Origin: Actinomycetota bacterium
GTDB taxonomy: Bacteria > Actinomycetota > Acidimicrobiia > Acidimicrobiales > Ilumatobacteraceae
Direction: 5' to 3'
NCBI GenBank assembly: GCA_017856115.1
Contig: JAFMFM010000008.1
Location: 1 to 52,961 of the forward strand
DNA length: 52,961 nt
Part shown: one piece after another, positions 9,765 to 18,954 of the stretch
Position numbering within the stretch: the stretch's first letter is position 1
How the letters are laid out: each line of letters starts with the position of its first letter
Position numbers and translations under genes: made by a program
The notes under the pieces: model-generated
Databases searched by the model: none
The model's input: only the letters and a program-made list of their open reading frames with translations
Told to the model about the DNA's origin: nothing

Positions 9765-10913
9765 TTAGCGCTGGGTAGTGCGAAACTTTGCCCGGCGCTC
9801 GTGGCGCTCGAGTGCAAGTTGGATGAGTTCATCGATGAGTTCGGCGTAGGCAACCCCCGAGGCCTGCCACAACTTGGGATACATCGAAATCGGCGTGAAG
9901 CCCGGAATGGTGTTGATCTCGTTGCACAGAAAACCGCGACCCGAGCTGCCGTCGGCACGCCGTTCTTCGAAGAAGAAATCGACGCGAGCCATGCCCTCGG
10001 CCCGCACCGCGCGAAACACCTGCAACGCCATGTTGCGTACGGCGGCTGACTCGGCGTCGCTCAGCGGGGCGGGAATCAACAACGTGGCGCCATCGCCGAT
10101 GTACTTGTCCTCGTAGTCGTAGAACTCGCGGCCTGGGATGATCTCGCCAGCCACCGAGGCTCGCGGCTCGCGATTGCCGAGCACCGCAACCTCGATCTCT
10201 CGGCCTGTGACGGCTTCCTCGAATAACACCCATTCGTCGTAGGCGAGTGCAGCACGTGCGGCGGCAATGGCTTCCTCGAGTGTCTTTGCTTTGGCTACGC
10301 CGACGGACGAACCCATGTTGGCCGGCTTCACGAAGAGTGGGAGACCGAGTTGGGCGACCACGTCGGCGATGGCGGAGTTGTGGTTAGCCGAGCCGCTTGC
10401 GGTGACTCCGGCAATGTCGTCGGCGCGTCGTGCGACGAATCTGGGTTGCGCAATACCCTCCGCTGCCAACACGCGTTTGGTGGTGGCCTTGTCCATCGAA
10501 ACGGCGCTGCCCAACACACCGGCACCCACGTAGGCAACGTGGGCGAGGTCCAACATGCCCTGTACGGTGCCGTCTTCGCCCATGGGGCCATGGAGCAACG
10601 GGAGTACCACGGTGCGAGCAGCGCTGGTGCCAGCCATTGCGTTCGCGGCGCTCGCAATCACCTCACCCAGTGAGGACGGACGTCCTGCCGCTTCCAGGCG
10701 ATCGGGCACGGCGTCGCGACCGCGTGCGAGTGCACTCATTGCGCCGTCGGCCAACATCCATTCGCCACTGCGGGAAATGGCCACGGTGGTCACCTCGTAT
10801 CGCTCGGGGTCGAGCGCTCGCAAGACGTGGGCAGCGGTAACGCAACTGACATCGTGTTCAGCGGACTCGCCACCGAAGATGACGATCACATGGGTGCGCG
10901 AGCGCGAATTCAC
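9765..10913 (-). CDS. ddl: D-alanine--D-alanine ligase
   Basis: 382 residues. It joins two D-alanines with ATP hydrolysis to make the dipeptide that MurF adds to the peptidoglycan precursor. The N-terminus IVIFGGESAEHDVSCVTA, HGPMGEDGTVQGMLDLA, the KPANMGSSVGVAKAKT loop and the C-terminal FLCNEINTIPGFTPISMYPKLW are the conserved ATP-grasp Ddl motifs. The metal ligands E and N of NEINT are present. The start is a GTG at 10913 with GGAG four bases upstream. It is divergent from murF, which acts next in the same pathway, with only 39 bp between the two starts, so regulation is probably shared. Confidence 0.95.
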   Translation of the reverse strand: MNSRSRTHVIVIFGGESAEHDVSCVTAAHVLRALDPERYEVTTVAISRSGEWMLADGAMSALARGRDAVPDRLEAAGRPSSLGEVIASAANAMAGTSAARTVVLPLLHGPMGEDGTVQGMLDLAHVAYVGAGVLGSAVSMDKATTKRVLAAEGIAQPRFVARRADDIAGVTASGSANHNSAIADVVAQLGLPLFVKPANMGSSVGVAKAKTLEEAIAAARAALAYDEWVLFEEAVTGREIEVAVLGNREPRASVAGEIIPGREFYDYEDKYIGDGATLLIPAPLSDAESAAVRNMALQVFRAVRAEGMARVDFFFEERRADGSSGRGFLCNEINTIPGFTPISMYPKLWQASGVAYAELIDELIQLALERHERRAKFRTTQR

Positions 10914-10952
10914 TCGTCTCCACGGTACTTGGCTCGTACGCTAAGTAGTCGT

Positions 10953-12362
10953 ATGCGCTTCATGGCTAGCGATGTTGCTCATGCGGTAAACGGCGAATTG
11001 CGTGGCAAGAACGCACACCTCTCGGGCGCCACCTTCGACTCACGCAACTTGGTGATGGGGCAGCTCTTCGTTCCGATCGTTGCCGAGCGTGACGGGCACG
11101 ATTTCATTCCCGATGCGCTCGCACGTGGTGCGGGTGCCTACCTCACGTCGCGCGGTGGTGCAGGAGTCGGCGGTGACGATGCAGTAGCCGCCGGCGCGGA
11201 AGGCTCCAACGGCAAACTGCCCGGCACGGCCATCGTGGTGCCGAACACGCTGGAGGCACTGCGCAGTCTTGGTCGGTGGGCTCGCGAATCGTTGAGCGAT
11301 CGCGTTGAGCACCGCGTCGTTGGCATCACCGGGAGCGTTGGTAAAACCACTACCAAGGATCTGGCAGCAGCCGCCCTCGGATCGGCGCTGAAGGTGGCGG
11401 CGAGTTCGCGATCGTTCAACAATGACCAAGGGGTGCCCATCACGTTGTTGAACGCCCCCGACGACTGCCAAGCACTCGTGCTGGAGATGGGTATGCGCGG
11501 CCACGGTGAAATCACCCGCCTGGCCGAGGTTGGTCTCCCGCACATCGGAATCGTCACTGCCGTTGCCGAGGCGCACAGTGCACTACTCGACAACCTGGAT
11601 GGCATCGCTCGCGCCAAGGGTGAACTCATCGAGGCACTGCCGTCGAGCGGCTTTGCCATCTTGAATGCCGACGACGAGCGAGTCCTGGCAATGCAGTCGC
11701 GCACGTCGGCACAAGTCATCACGTTTGGCGAAGCACCGTCAGCAACCGTGCGAATCACTCGAGTGCAGCTCGACGAGCGTGCGCATGCCACCGTGCACCT
11801 CGCCACACCATGGGGAGAATTGTCGTTTGTACTACCCGTCGCAGGCCGCCACAGTGCGAGCAATGCGGCTGCTGCCATCGCTGCTGCGGGCGTATGCGGG
11901 GTAGATGTCCATGGCGCAGCGGAGGCGATTGCGTCGGCACCGATGTCGCCCAATCGCATGAGTGTGCACACCACCTCGCTCGGTGTGGTGCTGATTGATG
12001 ACTGCTACAACGCCAACCCAAAGTCGATGGCTGCGGCCTTCGATACGCTTGCGGCGATTCCTGCAAAGCGACGATTTGCCTTCCTCGGAACCATGGCCGA
12101 ACTGAAGGATCCGGAAATCGCGCATCGTGCGGTGGCGGCTCTGGCACGACGAATGGATATCCACGTCATTGCAGTGGATACCAATCTGTACGGCGAATCA
12201 GCGGGATCGGGCGACCCGGCGCTTGGGCCAGAGTCGGCTGGTGCGAGCATCACACTGCAGGCGGCCATAGATCGCATCGGCGACTTTGCCGACGGTGATG
12301 CCGTCCTTGTGAAGGGCTCGCGTGTGGCCGGACTCGAACGTCTGGTTCACGCGTTCAACTGA
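10953..12362 (+). CDS. murF: UDP-N-acetylmuramoyl-tripeptide--D-alanyl-D-alanine ligase
   Basis: 469 residues. It adds D-Ala-D-Ala to the UDP-MurNAc-tripeptide in the cytoplasm. Residues 126-134 give the ATP-binding loop GSVGKTTTK; the N-terminal substrate domain has TFDSRNLVMGQLFVPI, and the central domain has the lysine-containing segment and DDCYNANPKSMAAAF, both typical of MurF. A Gly/Ala-rich insertion lies at about residues 68-90. The open frame extends further upstream (10827), but that overlaps ddl; ATG 10953 matches the family start, with ATG 10962 as a second possibility. TACGCT ten bases before the ATG may be its -10. The 3' end overlaps the convergent MFS gene by 16 bp. Confidence 0.95.
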   Translation: MRFMASDVAHAVNGELRGKNAHLSGATFDSRNLVMGQLFVPIVAERDGHDFIPDALARGAGAYLTSRGGAGVGGDDAVAAGAEGSNGKLPGTAIVVPNTLEALRSLGRWARESLSDRVEHRVVGITGSVGKTTTKDLAAAALGSALKVAASSRSFNNDQGVPITLLNAPDDCQALVLEMGMRGHGEITRLAEVGLPHIGIVTAVAEAHSALLDNLDGIARAKGELIEALPSSGFAILNADDERVLAMQSRTSAQVITFGEAPSATVRITRVQLDERAHATVHLATPWGELSFVLPVAGRHSASNAAAAIAAAGVCGVDVHGAAEAIASAPMSPNRMSVHTTSLGVVLIDDCYNANPKSMAAAFDTLAAIPAKRRFAFLGTMAELKDPEIAHRAVAALARRMDIHVIAVDTNLYGESAGSGDPALGPESAGASITLQAAIDRIGDFADGDAVLVKGSRVAGLERLVHAFN

Positions 12363-13651
12363 GTAGCGGCGGCCGTGCCGCCAACGTCCCCCGAGGGGTA
12401 GCGCTCGTCGAGTGCTCGGGTGTTGCACCACCACGCGAGCACCAACGCCCACGCCGCGCCAAGGAAGAGCAACCAGCGAGCCCCGAAACGGTCCACCAAC
12501 GGACCAAACACGATGTTGCCGATCGGCACGGTGCCACCAAACGACATGAACCACAACGCCATAGTGCGACCGCGTTCGTGCGGAGCGAGTCGCCCCTGTA
12601 GCACGGTGCTCATCGCGGTGGTGGTGAAGAAGTACGACACGCCAAGGGCAAACCCCGTGATGAACGCAGGCACTGCCGAACGTGAGGCTGCGAAACCCAC
12701 CATTGCAACGGCGTTGGCGGTGAATCCCCAGCGAATCATCACGCGTGGATCGCGACCAACGAAGATCGTGCCGAGTGCCAATCCACCGAGGGCGGCGCCG
12801 AGGGCCCATGTGGCGTACAGCCATTTGTATACAGAGCTCGAATCGTCGATACCGAAGTTCAGTTCCGCGACCGCTGGAAACAGCCCGATGTAGGGCAGCG
12901 AGATGAGCGAGTACAACGCCAGGGTAAGAATGAGTCGCCGTACTACCGGTCGGTCGCGTGCAACGCGCAGGGCAAATGTGAAGCGTTGCCACCCGCGCGA
13001 GGTGTCGCGTTGATGCGTTGCCGCGGTAGTGCGTTGCAGCGCCCATACCACCAGCAGGTAAGTGACGGCATTGAAGGCAAAGAAATGCCAGGCCTTTGCG
13101 CCAAGCGGTGAGAAGAGCGCAACGAAGATCGGCCCGATTACTCGCGAACCGTTGATCAGTGCGGAGTTGAGCGACATGGCCCCGGGCAGGTCGTGGTGTG
13201 GCACCAGAGAGGGCAACAATGCCGACCACGCGGGCATGTTGAGCGCCGCGCCGATACCTACGCCCAGTTGCGCAAGGAACAACGCCCATATCGGGGCATC
13301 GACACGTGCCAGCGCCGCCAACACCACGGAAAACGACAGCATCACGATCTGCATCGATGCCAACCATTTGCGCCGATCCACCGCGTCGGCGACAACTCCG
13401 GCAGGAATTGCCAGCAACAACAATGGTCCCATCTGAGCGAGGATCATCAAGGCCACCATCGACGCCTTGCCGGTGCGATTGTAAATGTAGATGGGCAACA
13501 CCACGTTTTGAATCCACGTACCGATGTTGGAGCCAAACGAAGCAACGAAGATCCGGCGGAATTGTTCGTGTGACAGCGCCGATCTGGCGCTACCCGGACG
13601 AAGAATGGGCAGTTCGCTCGTTTCGGTGGTGAGAGCAGAACTATCAGTCAT
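12347..13651 (-). CDS. Major facilitator superfamily transporter (EntS-like exporter family)
   Basis: 434 residues with about 12 hydrophobic segments. After the polar N-terminus, FRRIFVASFGSNIGTWIQNVVLPIYIYNRTG matches the start of the MFS_3/EntS exporter group. The loop ADAVDRRKWL is the cytoplasmic motif A equivalent between helices 2 and 3, and NSALINGSRVIGPIFVALF is typical of the same group. Such proteins export siderophores, drugs or metabolites; the substrate cannot be told from the sequence. It ends 16 bp inside the convergent murF gene. The ATG at 13651 lies 33 bp from the divergent zinc-ribbon gene, so the two promoters overlap. Confidence 0.88.
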   Translation of the reverse strand: MTDSSALTTETSELPILRPGSARSALSHEQFRRIFVASFGSNIGTWIQNVVLPIYIYNRTGKASMVALMILAQMGPLLLLAIPAGVVADAVDRRKWLASMQIVMLSFSVVLAALARVDAPIWALFLAQLGVGIGAALNMPAWSALLPSLVPHHDLPGAMSLNSALINGSRVIGPIFVALFSPLGAKAWHFFAFNAVTYLLVVWALQRTTAATHQRDTSRGWQRFTFALRVARDRPVVRRLILTLALYSLISLPYIGLFPAVAELNFGIDDSSSVYKWLYATWALGAALGGLALGTIFVGRDPRVMIRWGFTANAVAMVGFAASRSAVPAFITGFALGVSYFFTTTAMSTVLQGRLAPHERGRTMALWFMSFGGTVPIGNIVFGPLVDRFGARWLLFLGAAWALVLAWWCNTRALDERYPSGDVGGTAAATQLNA

Positions 13652-13669
13652 TGGTAAACCGCAACGTTC

Positions 13670-13675
13670 TAACCT
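13670..13675 (+). promoter_or_regulatory. -10 element (TAACCT) upstream of the zinc-ribbon mini-protein
   Basis: TAACCT ends nine bases before the ATG at 13685. The run of Gs between them (AGGGGGCGG) could also act as a ribosome-binding site but sits very close to the start. Confidence 0.4.
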
Positions 13676-13684
13676 AGGGGGCGG

Positions 13685-13864
13685 ATGGCCACGCCAAACG
13701 ACTCGCCGACGACGATTGCGTCACAGTCGCACGTACCGCCAACCGAGTGCGCCACGCGGTTTGCCATCTTTTCCGAGTGCCCGCAATGCGGACACTCGCT
13801 ACACGCCGAGCACGCACATTACAAGTGCGGCGGATGCGGCTGGCGCGACAGTTGCTGCGACTGA
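13685..13864 (+). CDS. Small zinc-ribbon protein, 59 residues
   Basis: 59 residues, too short for most ORF filters. The N-terminal half is polar and low complexity. The C-terminal half reads CPQCGHSLHAEHAHYKCGGCGWRDSCCD, with Cys pairs at residues 32/35 and 48/51 forming a CPxCG...CxxCG zinc ribbon, plus a terminal CC pair and a His cluster between the knuckles. The xCGWRDSCCD ending looks like a conserved tail I have seen in small uncharacterised bacterial proteins; this is unsearched. It reads cleanly from ATG 13685, which has a -10-like TAACCT upstream. The role is unknown; metal or nucleic-acid binding is possible. Confidence 0.68.
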   Translation: MATPNDSPTTIASQSHVPPTECATRFAIFSECPQCGHSLHAEHAHYKCGGCGWRDSCCD

Positions 13865-13903
13865 CGCCGTGCGTGCCGCCCCGGCTGCGTTGACGAGCCG
13901 CGG

Positions 13904-14932
13904 CTAGGCCAACAAGTCGGCGTACATCTGCAGGAACCCAGCCGGCCCACCCACGAGGAACGTGGTCACCGCGGTTTCCTTCCACTTGGGCAGCTCGCCC
14001 TTGATCTTGTCGAGGGGTCCGACTAGCGCGACGTCTTCGACCATCTCCAGGGGAATGAGGGCCGCCGCTTCTTTCTTCTTGCCCTGAAGGTACAACTCCT
14101 GCACTTGGTTGGCGATGTGCTCCCAGCCCATGCGCGCGAATACTTCGAAGTGGAAGTTCGCGCCCTTGGCACCCATACCACCGGCATACAGCGCCACGAA
14201 CGGCCGGATCATGTCGGCGCACTTCTCGACGTCGTCACCTGGCACGACGAAAAGCGAGGCCACCACTTCAAAGTCATTTTGTTTGGCGGGGTTGCCCGAC
14301 TTTGAAAAACCCTCGTTCAGGCAACGGCGATAGTGCGCATCGTCCTTTGGTGAATAGAACAGCGGCAACCAGCCTTCGCAGATCTCAGCGGCGAGTGCAA
14401 CGTTCTTCGGACCTTCCGCTGCCAGGTAGATGGGTATTTCCTTGCGAAACGGGTGGATGGTGCTCTTCAGTGCCTTGCCCAACCCCGCGCCACCCTGCAA
14501 CGGCAAGTCGTAGAACTCACCGTGATGTTCGAGCGGTGCTTCACGTCGCACGATGGTGCGCACGATGTCGACGTATTCGCGGGTACGCGCCAGGGGTTTG
14601 GGGTAGGGCTGGCCGTACCAACCTTCCACCACCTGCGGTCCGGATGCGCCAATCCCGAGAATCATGCGACCGTTCGACAGATGGTCGAGCGTCATCGCCG
14701 ACATGGCGGTGGCAGCCGGTGTGCGTGCACTCATCTGCATGATGCCGGTACCGAGTTTGATGTTGGTGGTGTGTGAACCCCACCACGCAAGGGGAGTAAG
14801 GGCGTCGCTGCCGTAGGCCTCGGCGGTCCACAACGAATGGAAGCCAAGTTTGTCCGCCTCCTTCACCGCTTCCACCACTCCGGTTGGTGGACCAGAACCC
14901 CAATAGCCGGTGTTGTAGCCGAGTTTTGCCAT
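13904..14932 (-). CDS. LLM-class (luciferase-like) F420-dependent oxidoreductase
   Basis: 342 residues. This is a bacterial luciferase-like TIM barrel: LGYNTGYWGSG at the N-terminus, ADKLGFHSLWTAEAYGSDALTPL, IKLGTGIMQMSARTPAATAM, LGIGASGPQVVEGWYG and IPIYLAAEGPKNVALAAEI are all conserved segments of the F420-dependent LLM family, abundant in actinobacteria. The likely chemistry is hydride transfer to or from coenzyme F420; the substrate is unknown. The ATG at 14932 (MAKLGYNTG) is preferred to the ATG at 14965 because the family starts there. The sequence CAAACT six bases upstream resembles the -10 elements of leaderless genes here. It is followed on the same strand (upstream in transcription) by alanine dehydrogenase. 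Confidence 0.92.
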   Translation of the reverse strand: MAKLGYNTGYWGSGPPTGVVEAVKEADKLGFHSLWTAEAYGSDALTPLAWWGSHTTNIKLGTGIMQMSARTPAATAMSAMTLDHLSNGRMILGIGASGPQVVEGWYGQPYPKPLARTREYVDIVRTIVRREAPLEHHGEFYDLPLQGGAGLGKALKSTIHPFRKEIPIYLAAEGPKNVALAAEICEGWLPLFYSPKDDAHYRRCLNEGFSKSGNPAKQNDFEVVASLFVVPGDDVEKCADMIRPFVALYAGGMGAKGANFHFEVFARMGWEHIANQVQELYLQGKKKEAAALIPLEMVEDVALVGPLDKIKGELPKWKETAVTTFLVGGPAGFLQMYADLLA

Positions 14933-14980
14933 GCCGTCAGTTTGACACACGGTGCCCCGCCACAACGGGGCGGAGCAGCG

Positions 14981-16111
14981 CTACGCGCGTAGTGCGACGA
15001 GCGGTTCGACGAATTCGCGTCCCAGCGCCTCGGCGCTTGGCTTGTTGGTGAGCGAGCCGTCGACCGTATTCACAGCGAGTGCCATCGCCGAATCCGACGC
15101 GGCGGCGGTACGCGCACCGTGAATTGCCAATTGCAATTGGTATGGCAACGTGGCGTTGGTGAGCGCGTAGGTGCTGGTGTTCGGCACGGCTCCGGGCATG
15201 TTGCCGACGGCGTAATGAACGACACCGTGCATCTCGTACACCGGATCGGTGTGGGTGGTTTCGCGCATGGTTTCGATGCAGCCGCCCTGGTCGATGGCCA
15301 CGTCCACCATCACCGAACCCCGCTTCATGGTCTTCACCATGTCCTCGGTAACGACGATCGGTGCACGGGCACCGGCCACCAGCACCGCGCCGATCACCAG
15401 GTCCGCATCCGCCACGCTGCGCTCGATGGCACCGCGATTCGACGCAATCGTCACGATGCGTCCTCGATGAATTTGATCGACGAATCTCAGGCGATCGAGG
15501 TTCTTGTCCAGTAGCAACACTTCAGCTTCCATTCCGGCGGCGATCCACGCCGAGTTCCAACCAACGTTGCCTGCGCCAATCACCACCACCTTTGCGGGGC
15601 GTACTCCGGGTGCGCCACCCATCAGCACGCCACGACCGCCGTACGGGCGCTGCAGGTAATGCGCACCGGCCTGCGTTGCCAGCCGCCCTGCCACCTCGCT
15701 CATTGGTGCGAGCAGCGGTAATGAGCCGTCGGTGAGTTGCAACGTTTCGTACGCCACACCCGTGGTGCGATGGGCCAGTAGTGCTTCGGCAACCTTGGGG
15801 TACGCAGCGAGATGCAGATACGTGAACAACGTGAGATCGGGTCGCAGATAGCCGAACTCTTTCTCGGTGGGCTCCTTCACCTTTACCACCATGCTTTGGC
15901 TCCAGGCGTCGGCGGCGGTCGGCACGATGGTGGCACCGGCGGCTGCAAACTCGGCGTCAGAGATCGACGCTGCGGTCCCGGCGTCCTTCTCTATGAACAC
16001 TTCCACGCCGGCACGTTCGAATTCGCGAACACCGTCGGGGGTAAGGGCCACCCGACCCTCGAGGGTCTTGGTTTCCTTTGGGACGCCAAGGGTGGCGTGC
16101 GCCGGCTTCAC
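14981..16111 (-). CDS. ald: Alanine dehydrogenase
   Basis: 376 residues, the normal length. It interconverts L-alanine and pyruvate plus ammonia with NAD. The N-terminus GVPKETKTLEGRVALTPDGV has the substrate-binding Arg, VKVKEP carries the conserved Lys, and LFTYLHLAA the catalytic His. The Rossmann motif is VVVIGAGNVGWNSAWIAAGMEA, where the more usual GxGxxGxNAA is slightly altered. DVAIDQGGCIET and GNMPGAVPNTSTYALTNATL are diagnostic of alanine dehydrogenases. The start is a GTG at 16111. It could share a transcript with the LLM gene 48 bp downstream, or each may be separate. A 128-bp gap separates it from the divergent aldehyde dehydrogenase. Confidence 0.95.
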   Translation of the reverse strand: MKPAHATLGVPKETKTLEGRVALTPDGVREFERAGVEVFIEKDAGTAASISDAEFAAAGATIVPTAADAWSQSMVVKVKEPTEKEFGYLRPDLTLFTYLHLAAYPKVAEALLAHRTTGVAYETLQLTDGSLPLLAPMSEVAGRLATQAGAHYLQRPYGGRGVLMGGAPGVRPAKVVVIGAGNVGWNSAWIAAGMEAEVLLLDKNLDRLRFVDQIHRGRIVTIASNRGAIERSVADADLVIGAVLVAGARAPIVVTEDMVKTMKRGSVMVDVAIDQGGCIETMRETTHTDPVYEMHGVVHYAVGNMPGAVPNTSTYALTNATLPYQLQLAIHGARTAAASDSAMALAVNTVDGSLTNKPSAEALGREFVEPLVALRA

Positions 16112-16239
16112 GCGACTGTTCTACTACAACGACGGGGCGGTCCCGACTGGGGTGCTTGGCGATGGGCGCGACGCCGTGGCGAGGGTGTCATGCGGTGCGG
16201 GAGAAACGGTGCTGCGGGCGCTCGTGGTAGAAAAACTCC

Positions 16240-17664
16240 ATGAAAAAGTTCCAAAATTTCATCGACGGCACGCACGTTGACGCCGCCGACGGCAGCACCC
16301 TCGACATCATCAACCCCGCCACCGGCAAGGTGTACGCAACGTCGCCCAACAGCAAGCAGGCCGACATCGATGCGGCGATGGCGGCCGCGCAGCGCGGATT
16401 CGAGGTGTGGAAGGAGTCCACTCCGTCGGAGCGTTCGCTGGCATTGTTCCGCATAGCGGATGCCATCGAGGCACGCGCGAGCGAATTCGTGGCGATGGAA
16501 GTGGAGAATTGCGGCAAACCGGTGGCCATCACAACATCGGAGGAGATTCCACCGATGGTCGATCAGATTCGCTTCTTTGCAGGCGCCGCACGAATGTTGG
16601 AGGGTAAGAGTGCGGGTGAATACATGAAAGGTTTCACCTCCATGATTCGACGCGAACCAGTCGGCGTGTGTGCGCAAGTGGCGCCATGGAATTATCCGAT
16701 GATGATGGCGGTGTGGAAATTCGCCCCGGCGATCGCTGCCGGTAACAGCATCGTGTTGAAGCCGAGCGACACCACTCCGGCCACCACCGTGTTGCTGGCC
16801 GAAATCGCCAGCGAATTCCTGCCCCAGGGCGTATTCAACGTGGTGTGCGGAGATCGCGACACGGGTCGAACCATGGTTTCGCATCCCACACCGTCGATGG
16901 TGTCGGTTACCGGATCGGTCCGTGCCGGAATGGAAGTTGCTGAGGCTGCGTCGAAGTCGCTGAAGCGCGTGCACCTAGAACTTGGCGGCAAGGCACCTGT
17001 CATCGTGTTCGACGATGCCGACCTTGAGGCCGCCGCCGCACAAATCTCGATGACCGGCTACTTCAACGCCGGACAGGACTGCACCGCAGCAACGCGTGTG
17101 ATCGCCGGCCCGAAGGTGTACGGCGATTTCGTGGAAGCACTCGCCGCTGCAGCCAAGGGCACCAAGACGGGTCAACCCAACGACGACGTGTTGTACGGTG
17201 CGTTGAACAACGCCAACCAACTTGCCCGCGTTACCGGGTTCGTCGAGCGTGCACCCAAACATGCACGAGTTGTCACCGGCGGCAACAAGATTGGCAACGA
17301 CGGCTACTTCTTCGAGCCCACCGTGGTTGCCGACCTCAAGCAGAACGACGACATGATCCAGCAGGAAATCTTCGGACCGGTCATCACCGTGCAGAAGTTC
17401 AGCGACGAAGCCGAAGCCCTCACCTGGGCCAACGGCGTGGAGTACGGCCTGGCCTCATCGGTGTGGACCCGCGACTTCGGCAAGGCGATGCGCATGGCCA
17501 AATCACTGGATTTCGGCTGTGTATGGATCAACACGCACATTCCCGTGGTTGCCGAGATGCCGCACGGCGGCTACAAGAAGTCGGGCTACGGCAAGGACCT
17601 TTCGGCCTACGCGCTCGACGACTACACGCGAATCAAGCACGTGATGGCCAACATCACCATCTGA
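16240..17664 (+). CDS. Aldehyde dehydrogenase, probably gamma-aminobutyraldehyde/betaine-aldehyde type
   Basis: 474 residues. NAD-dependent oxidation of an aldehyde to the acid. Asn151 (PWNYP), Glu247 (HLELGGKAP) and catalytic Cys281 ([11 protein letters not shown]) are all in place, as are the FTGS-equivalent VTGSVRAG and the C-terminal EIFGPVITV. The sequence style ([46 protein letters not shown]) matches the PatD/BADH branch. The gene lies 57 bp upstream of a polyamine ABC transporter, which favours gamma-aminobutyraldehyde, made from putrescine, as the substrate. That assignment is an inference from context. No strong ribosome-binding site is seen before ATG 16240. Confidence 0.9.
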   Translation: MKKFQNFIDGTHVDAADGSTLDIINPATGKVYATSPNSKQADIDAAMAAAQRGFEVWKESTPSERSLALFRIADAIEARASEFVAMEVENCGKPVAITTSEEIPPMVDQIRFFAGAARMLEGKSAGEYMKGFTSMIRREPVGVCAQVAPWNYPMMMAVWKFAPAIAAGNSIVLKPSDTTPATTVLLAEIASEFLPQGVFNVVCGDRDTGRTMVSHPTPSMVSVTGSVRAGMEVAEAASKSLKRVHLELGGKAPVIVFDDADLEAAAAQISMTGYFNAGQDCTAATRVIAGPKVYGDFVEALAAAAKGTKTGQPNDDVLYGALNNANQLARVTGFVERAPKHARVVTGGNKIGNDGYFFEPTVVADLKQNDDMIQQEIFGPVITVQKFSDEAEALTWANGVEYGLASSVWTRDFGKAMRMAKSLDFGCVWINTHIPVVAEMPHGGYKKSGYGKDLSAYALDDYTRIKHVMANITI

Positions 17665-17673
17665 TCGATTCAC

Positions 17674-17679
17674 TAGCGT
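17674..17679 (+). promoter_or_regulatory. Possible -10 element (TAGCGT) for the pot operon
   Basis: TAGCGT lies just after the aldehyde dehydrogenase stop, about 42 bases before the potA ATG, which has its own GGGGTGGG ribosome-binding site. It would give a short leader. Confidence 0.35.
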
Positions 17680-17721
17680 GAGTCACGGCACCGATGCGAG
17701 CAACATGACCAAAGGGGTGGG

Positions 17722-18873
17722 ATGACCGACGAGAAGCGATCCGTCATCGAGCTCGATCACGTGCGCAAGCAGTACGGCGATTTCGTGGCCGTGCATGACG
17801 CCAACTTCTCCATCGCCAACGGCGAATTCTTCGCCATGCTCGGCCCGTCGGGTTGCGGCAAAACCACCACCTTGAAGATGATCGCCGGATTCGAGCAACC
17901 GACCAGTGGTCGTGTGTTGCTCGACGGCGACGACGTGTCGGCCGTGCCGCCGTACCGCCGCAATGTCAACACGGTGTTCCAGCAGTACGCGTTGTTTCCG
18001 CACATGACGGTGTTCGACAACGTGGCGTTCGGTCCGCGCAGTGCCAAGAAGTTGGACGAAGCACGGATCAAGAAGGACGTGATGGAGATGCTCGAGGTGG
18101 TGCGCCTCGACAAGTTTGCACATCGCAAACCCTCGCAGCTGTCGGGAGGGCAGCAGCAGCGGGTGGCGTTGGCGAGGGCGTTGGTGAACTTTCCGAGCGC
18201 GTTGCTGCTCGACGAACCGCTCGCGGCACTCGACCTGAAACTGCGCGAAGCGATGCAGATTGAACTGAAGCGAATTCAGCGGGAAGTCGGAATCTCGTTC
18301 GTGTTCGTTACACACGACCAGGGTGAAGCCATCACGATGAGCGATCGCATCGCAGTAATGAGCGAAGGTCAAGTGGAGCAGATCGGTACTCCCGAGCAGA
18401 TCTATCGATCGCCGGCGTCGCTGTTCGTGGCTGGCTTCATCGGCTCGGCGAACTTGTTGCCTGCAACCGTGGAGTCGAACTCTGGACAACAGCTCCACGT
18501 TCGCACCACCGGGGGAGCGCTGCTCAACGTGCCGCAGGGTGACGCGACGTTCTCGGTTGGCGATCGAGTATGCGTGATGTTGCGACCAGAGCGATTACAG
18601 CCAGCACAAACCATCACCACTGCCGGAAGCGGTGTGGAGGGCACGTTGACCGACCTCGTGTACCAAGGGGCCACGGCGCGGCTCATCGTGCGTCAACACG
18701 ACGACACCGAACTGTCGGCACTGGTGGATGCCACCTCGCTGCCGCATTGGGTGCGCACCGGTGAGACGATGTGCCTGGTATGGCCCAATGATTGCCCGTA
18801 CGTGTTGGCCGGCTGGCCCGAGCGAGCTGGGGCCACCACCACGAATGTGGACCATGTGGAGGCTGCGCTGTAG
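17722..18873 (+). CDS. potA: Spermidine/putrescine ABC transporter ATP-binding protein
   Basis: 383 residues. The nucleotide-binding domain has Walker A GPSGCGKT (41-48), Q-loop FQQYALFPHMTV, signature LSGGQQQR (140-147) and Walker B LLLDEP (161-166). This is followed by a C-terminal TOBE domain (about residues 240-370; CVMLRPERLQ, GVEGTLTDLVYQGA) typical of PotA/MalK-type importers. It powers uptake through PotB/PotC with PotD delivering the substrate. GGGGTGGG precedes ATG 17722. First gene of potA-potD-potB-potC; the order with the binding protein second is less common than potABCD. Confidence 0.95.
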   Translation: MTDEKRSVIELDHVRKQYGDFVAVHDANFSIANGEFFAMLGPSGCGKTTTLKMIAGFEQPTSGRVLLDGDDVSAVPPYRRNVNTVFQQYALFPHMTVFDNVAFGPRSAKKLDEARIKKDVMEMLEVVRLDKFAHRKPSQLSGGQQQRVALARALVNFPSALLLDEPLAALDLKLREAMQIELKRIQREVGISFVFVTHDQGEAITMSDRIAVMSEGQVEQIGTPEQIYRSPASLFVAGFIGSANLLPATVESNSGQQLHVRTTGGALLNVPQGDATFSVGDRVCVMLRPERLQPAQTITTAGSGVEGTLTDLVYQGATARLIVRQHDDTELSALVDATSLPHWVRTGETMCLVWPNDCPYVLAGWPERAGATTTNVDHVEAAL

Positions 18874-18879
18874 TTTTAC

Positions 18880-18885
18880 TATGCT
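18880..18885 (+). promoter_or_regulatory. -10 element (TATGCT) before potD
   Basis: ACTATGCTT at 18878-18886 begins five bases after the potA stop. The same nine bases precede the other binding-protein gene (45797-45805). It would give a leader of about 60 nt containing the potD ribosome-binding site, allowing extra expression of the binding protein. Confidence 0.5.
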
Positions 18886-18954
18886 TTGGGTCACGTGCAG
18901 TACCGCACGCTCGAGGCCACTATTACCCGTAAGCAACCACCACGAGGGGGAAAC

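Noticed and set aside
12198-13517. 439-codon minus-strand frame overlapping the MFS gene
   Set aside because: Same strand, different frame from the MFS transporter; only the frame starting at 13651 gives membrane helices and family motifs.
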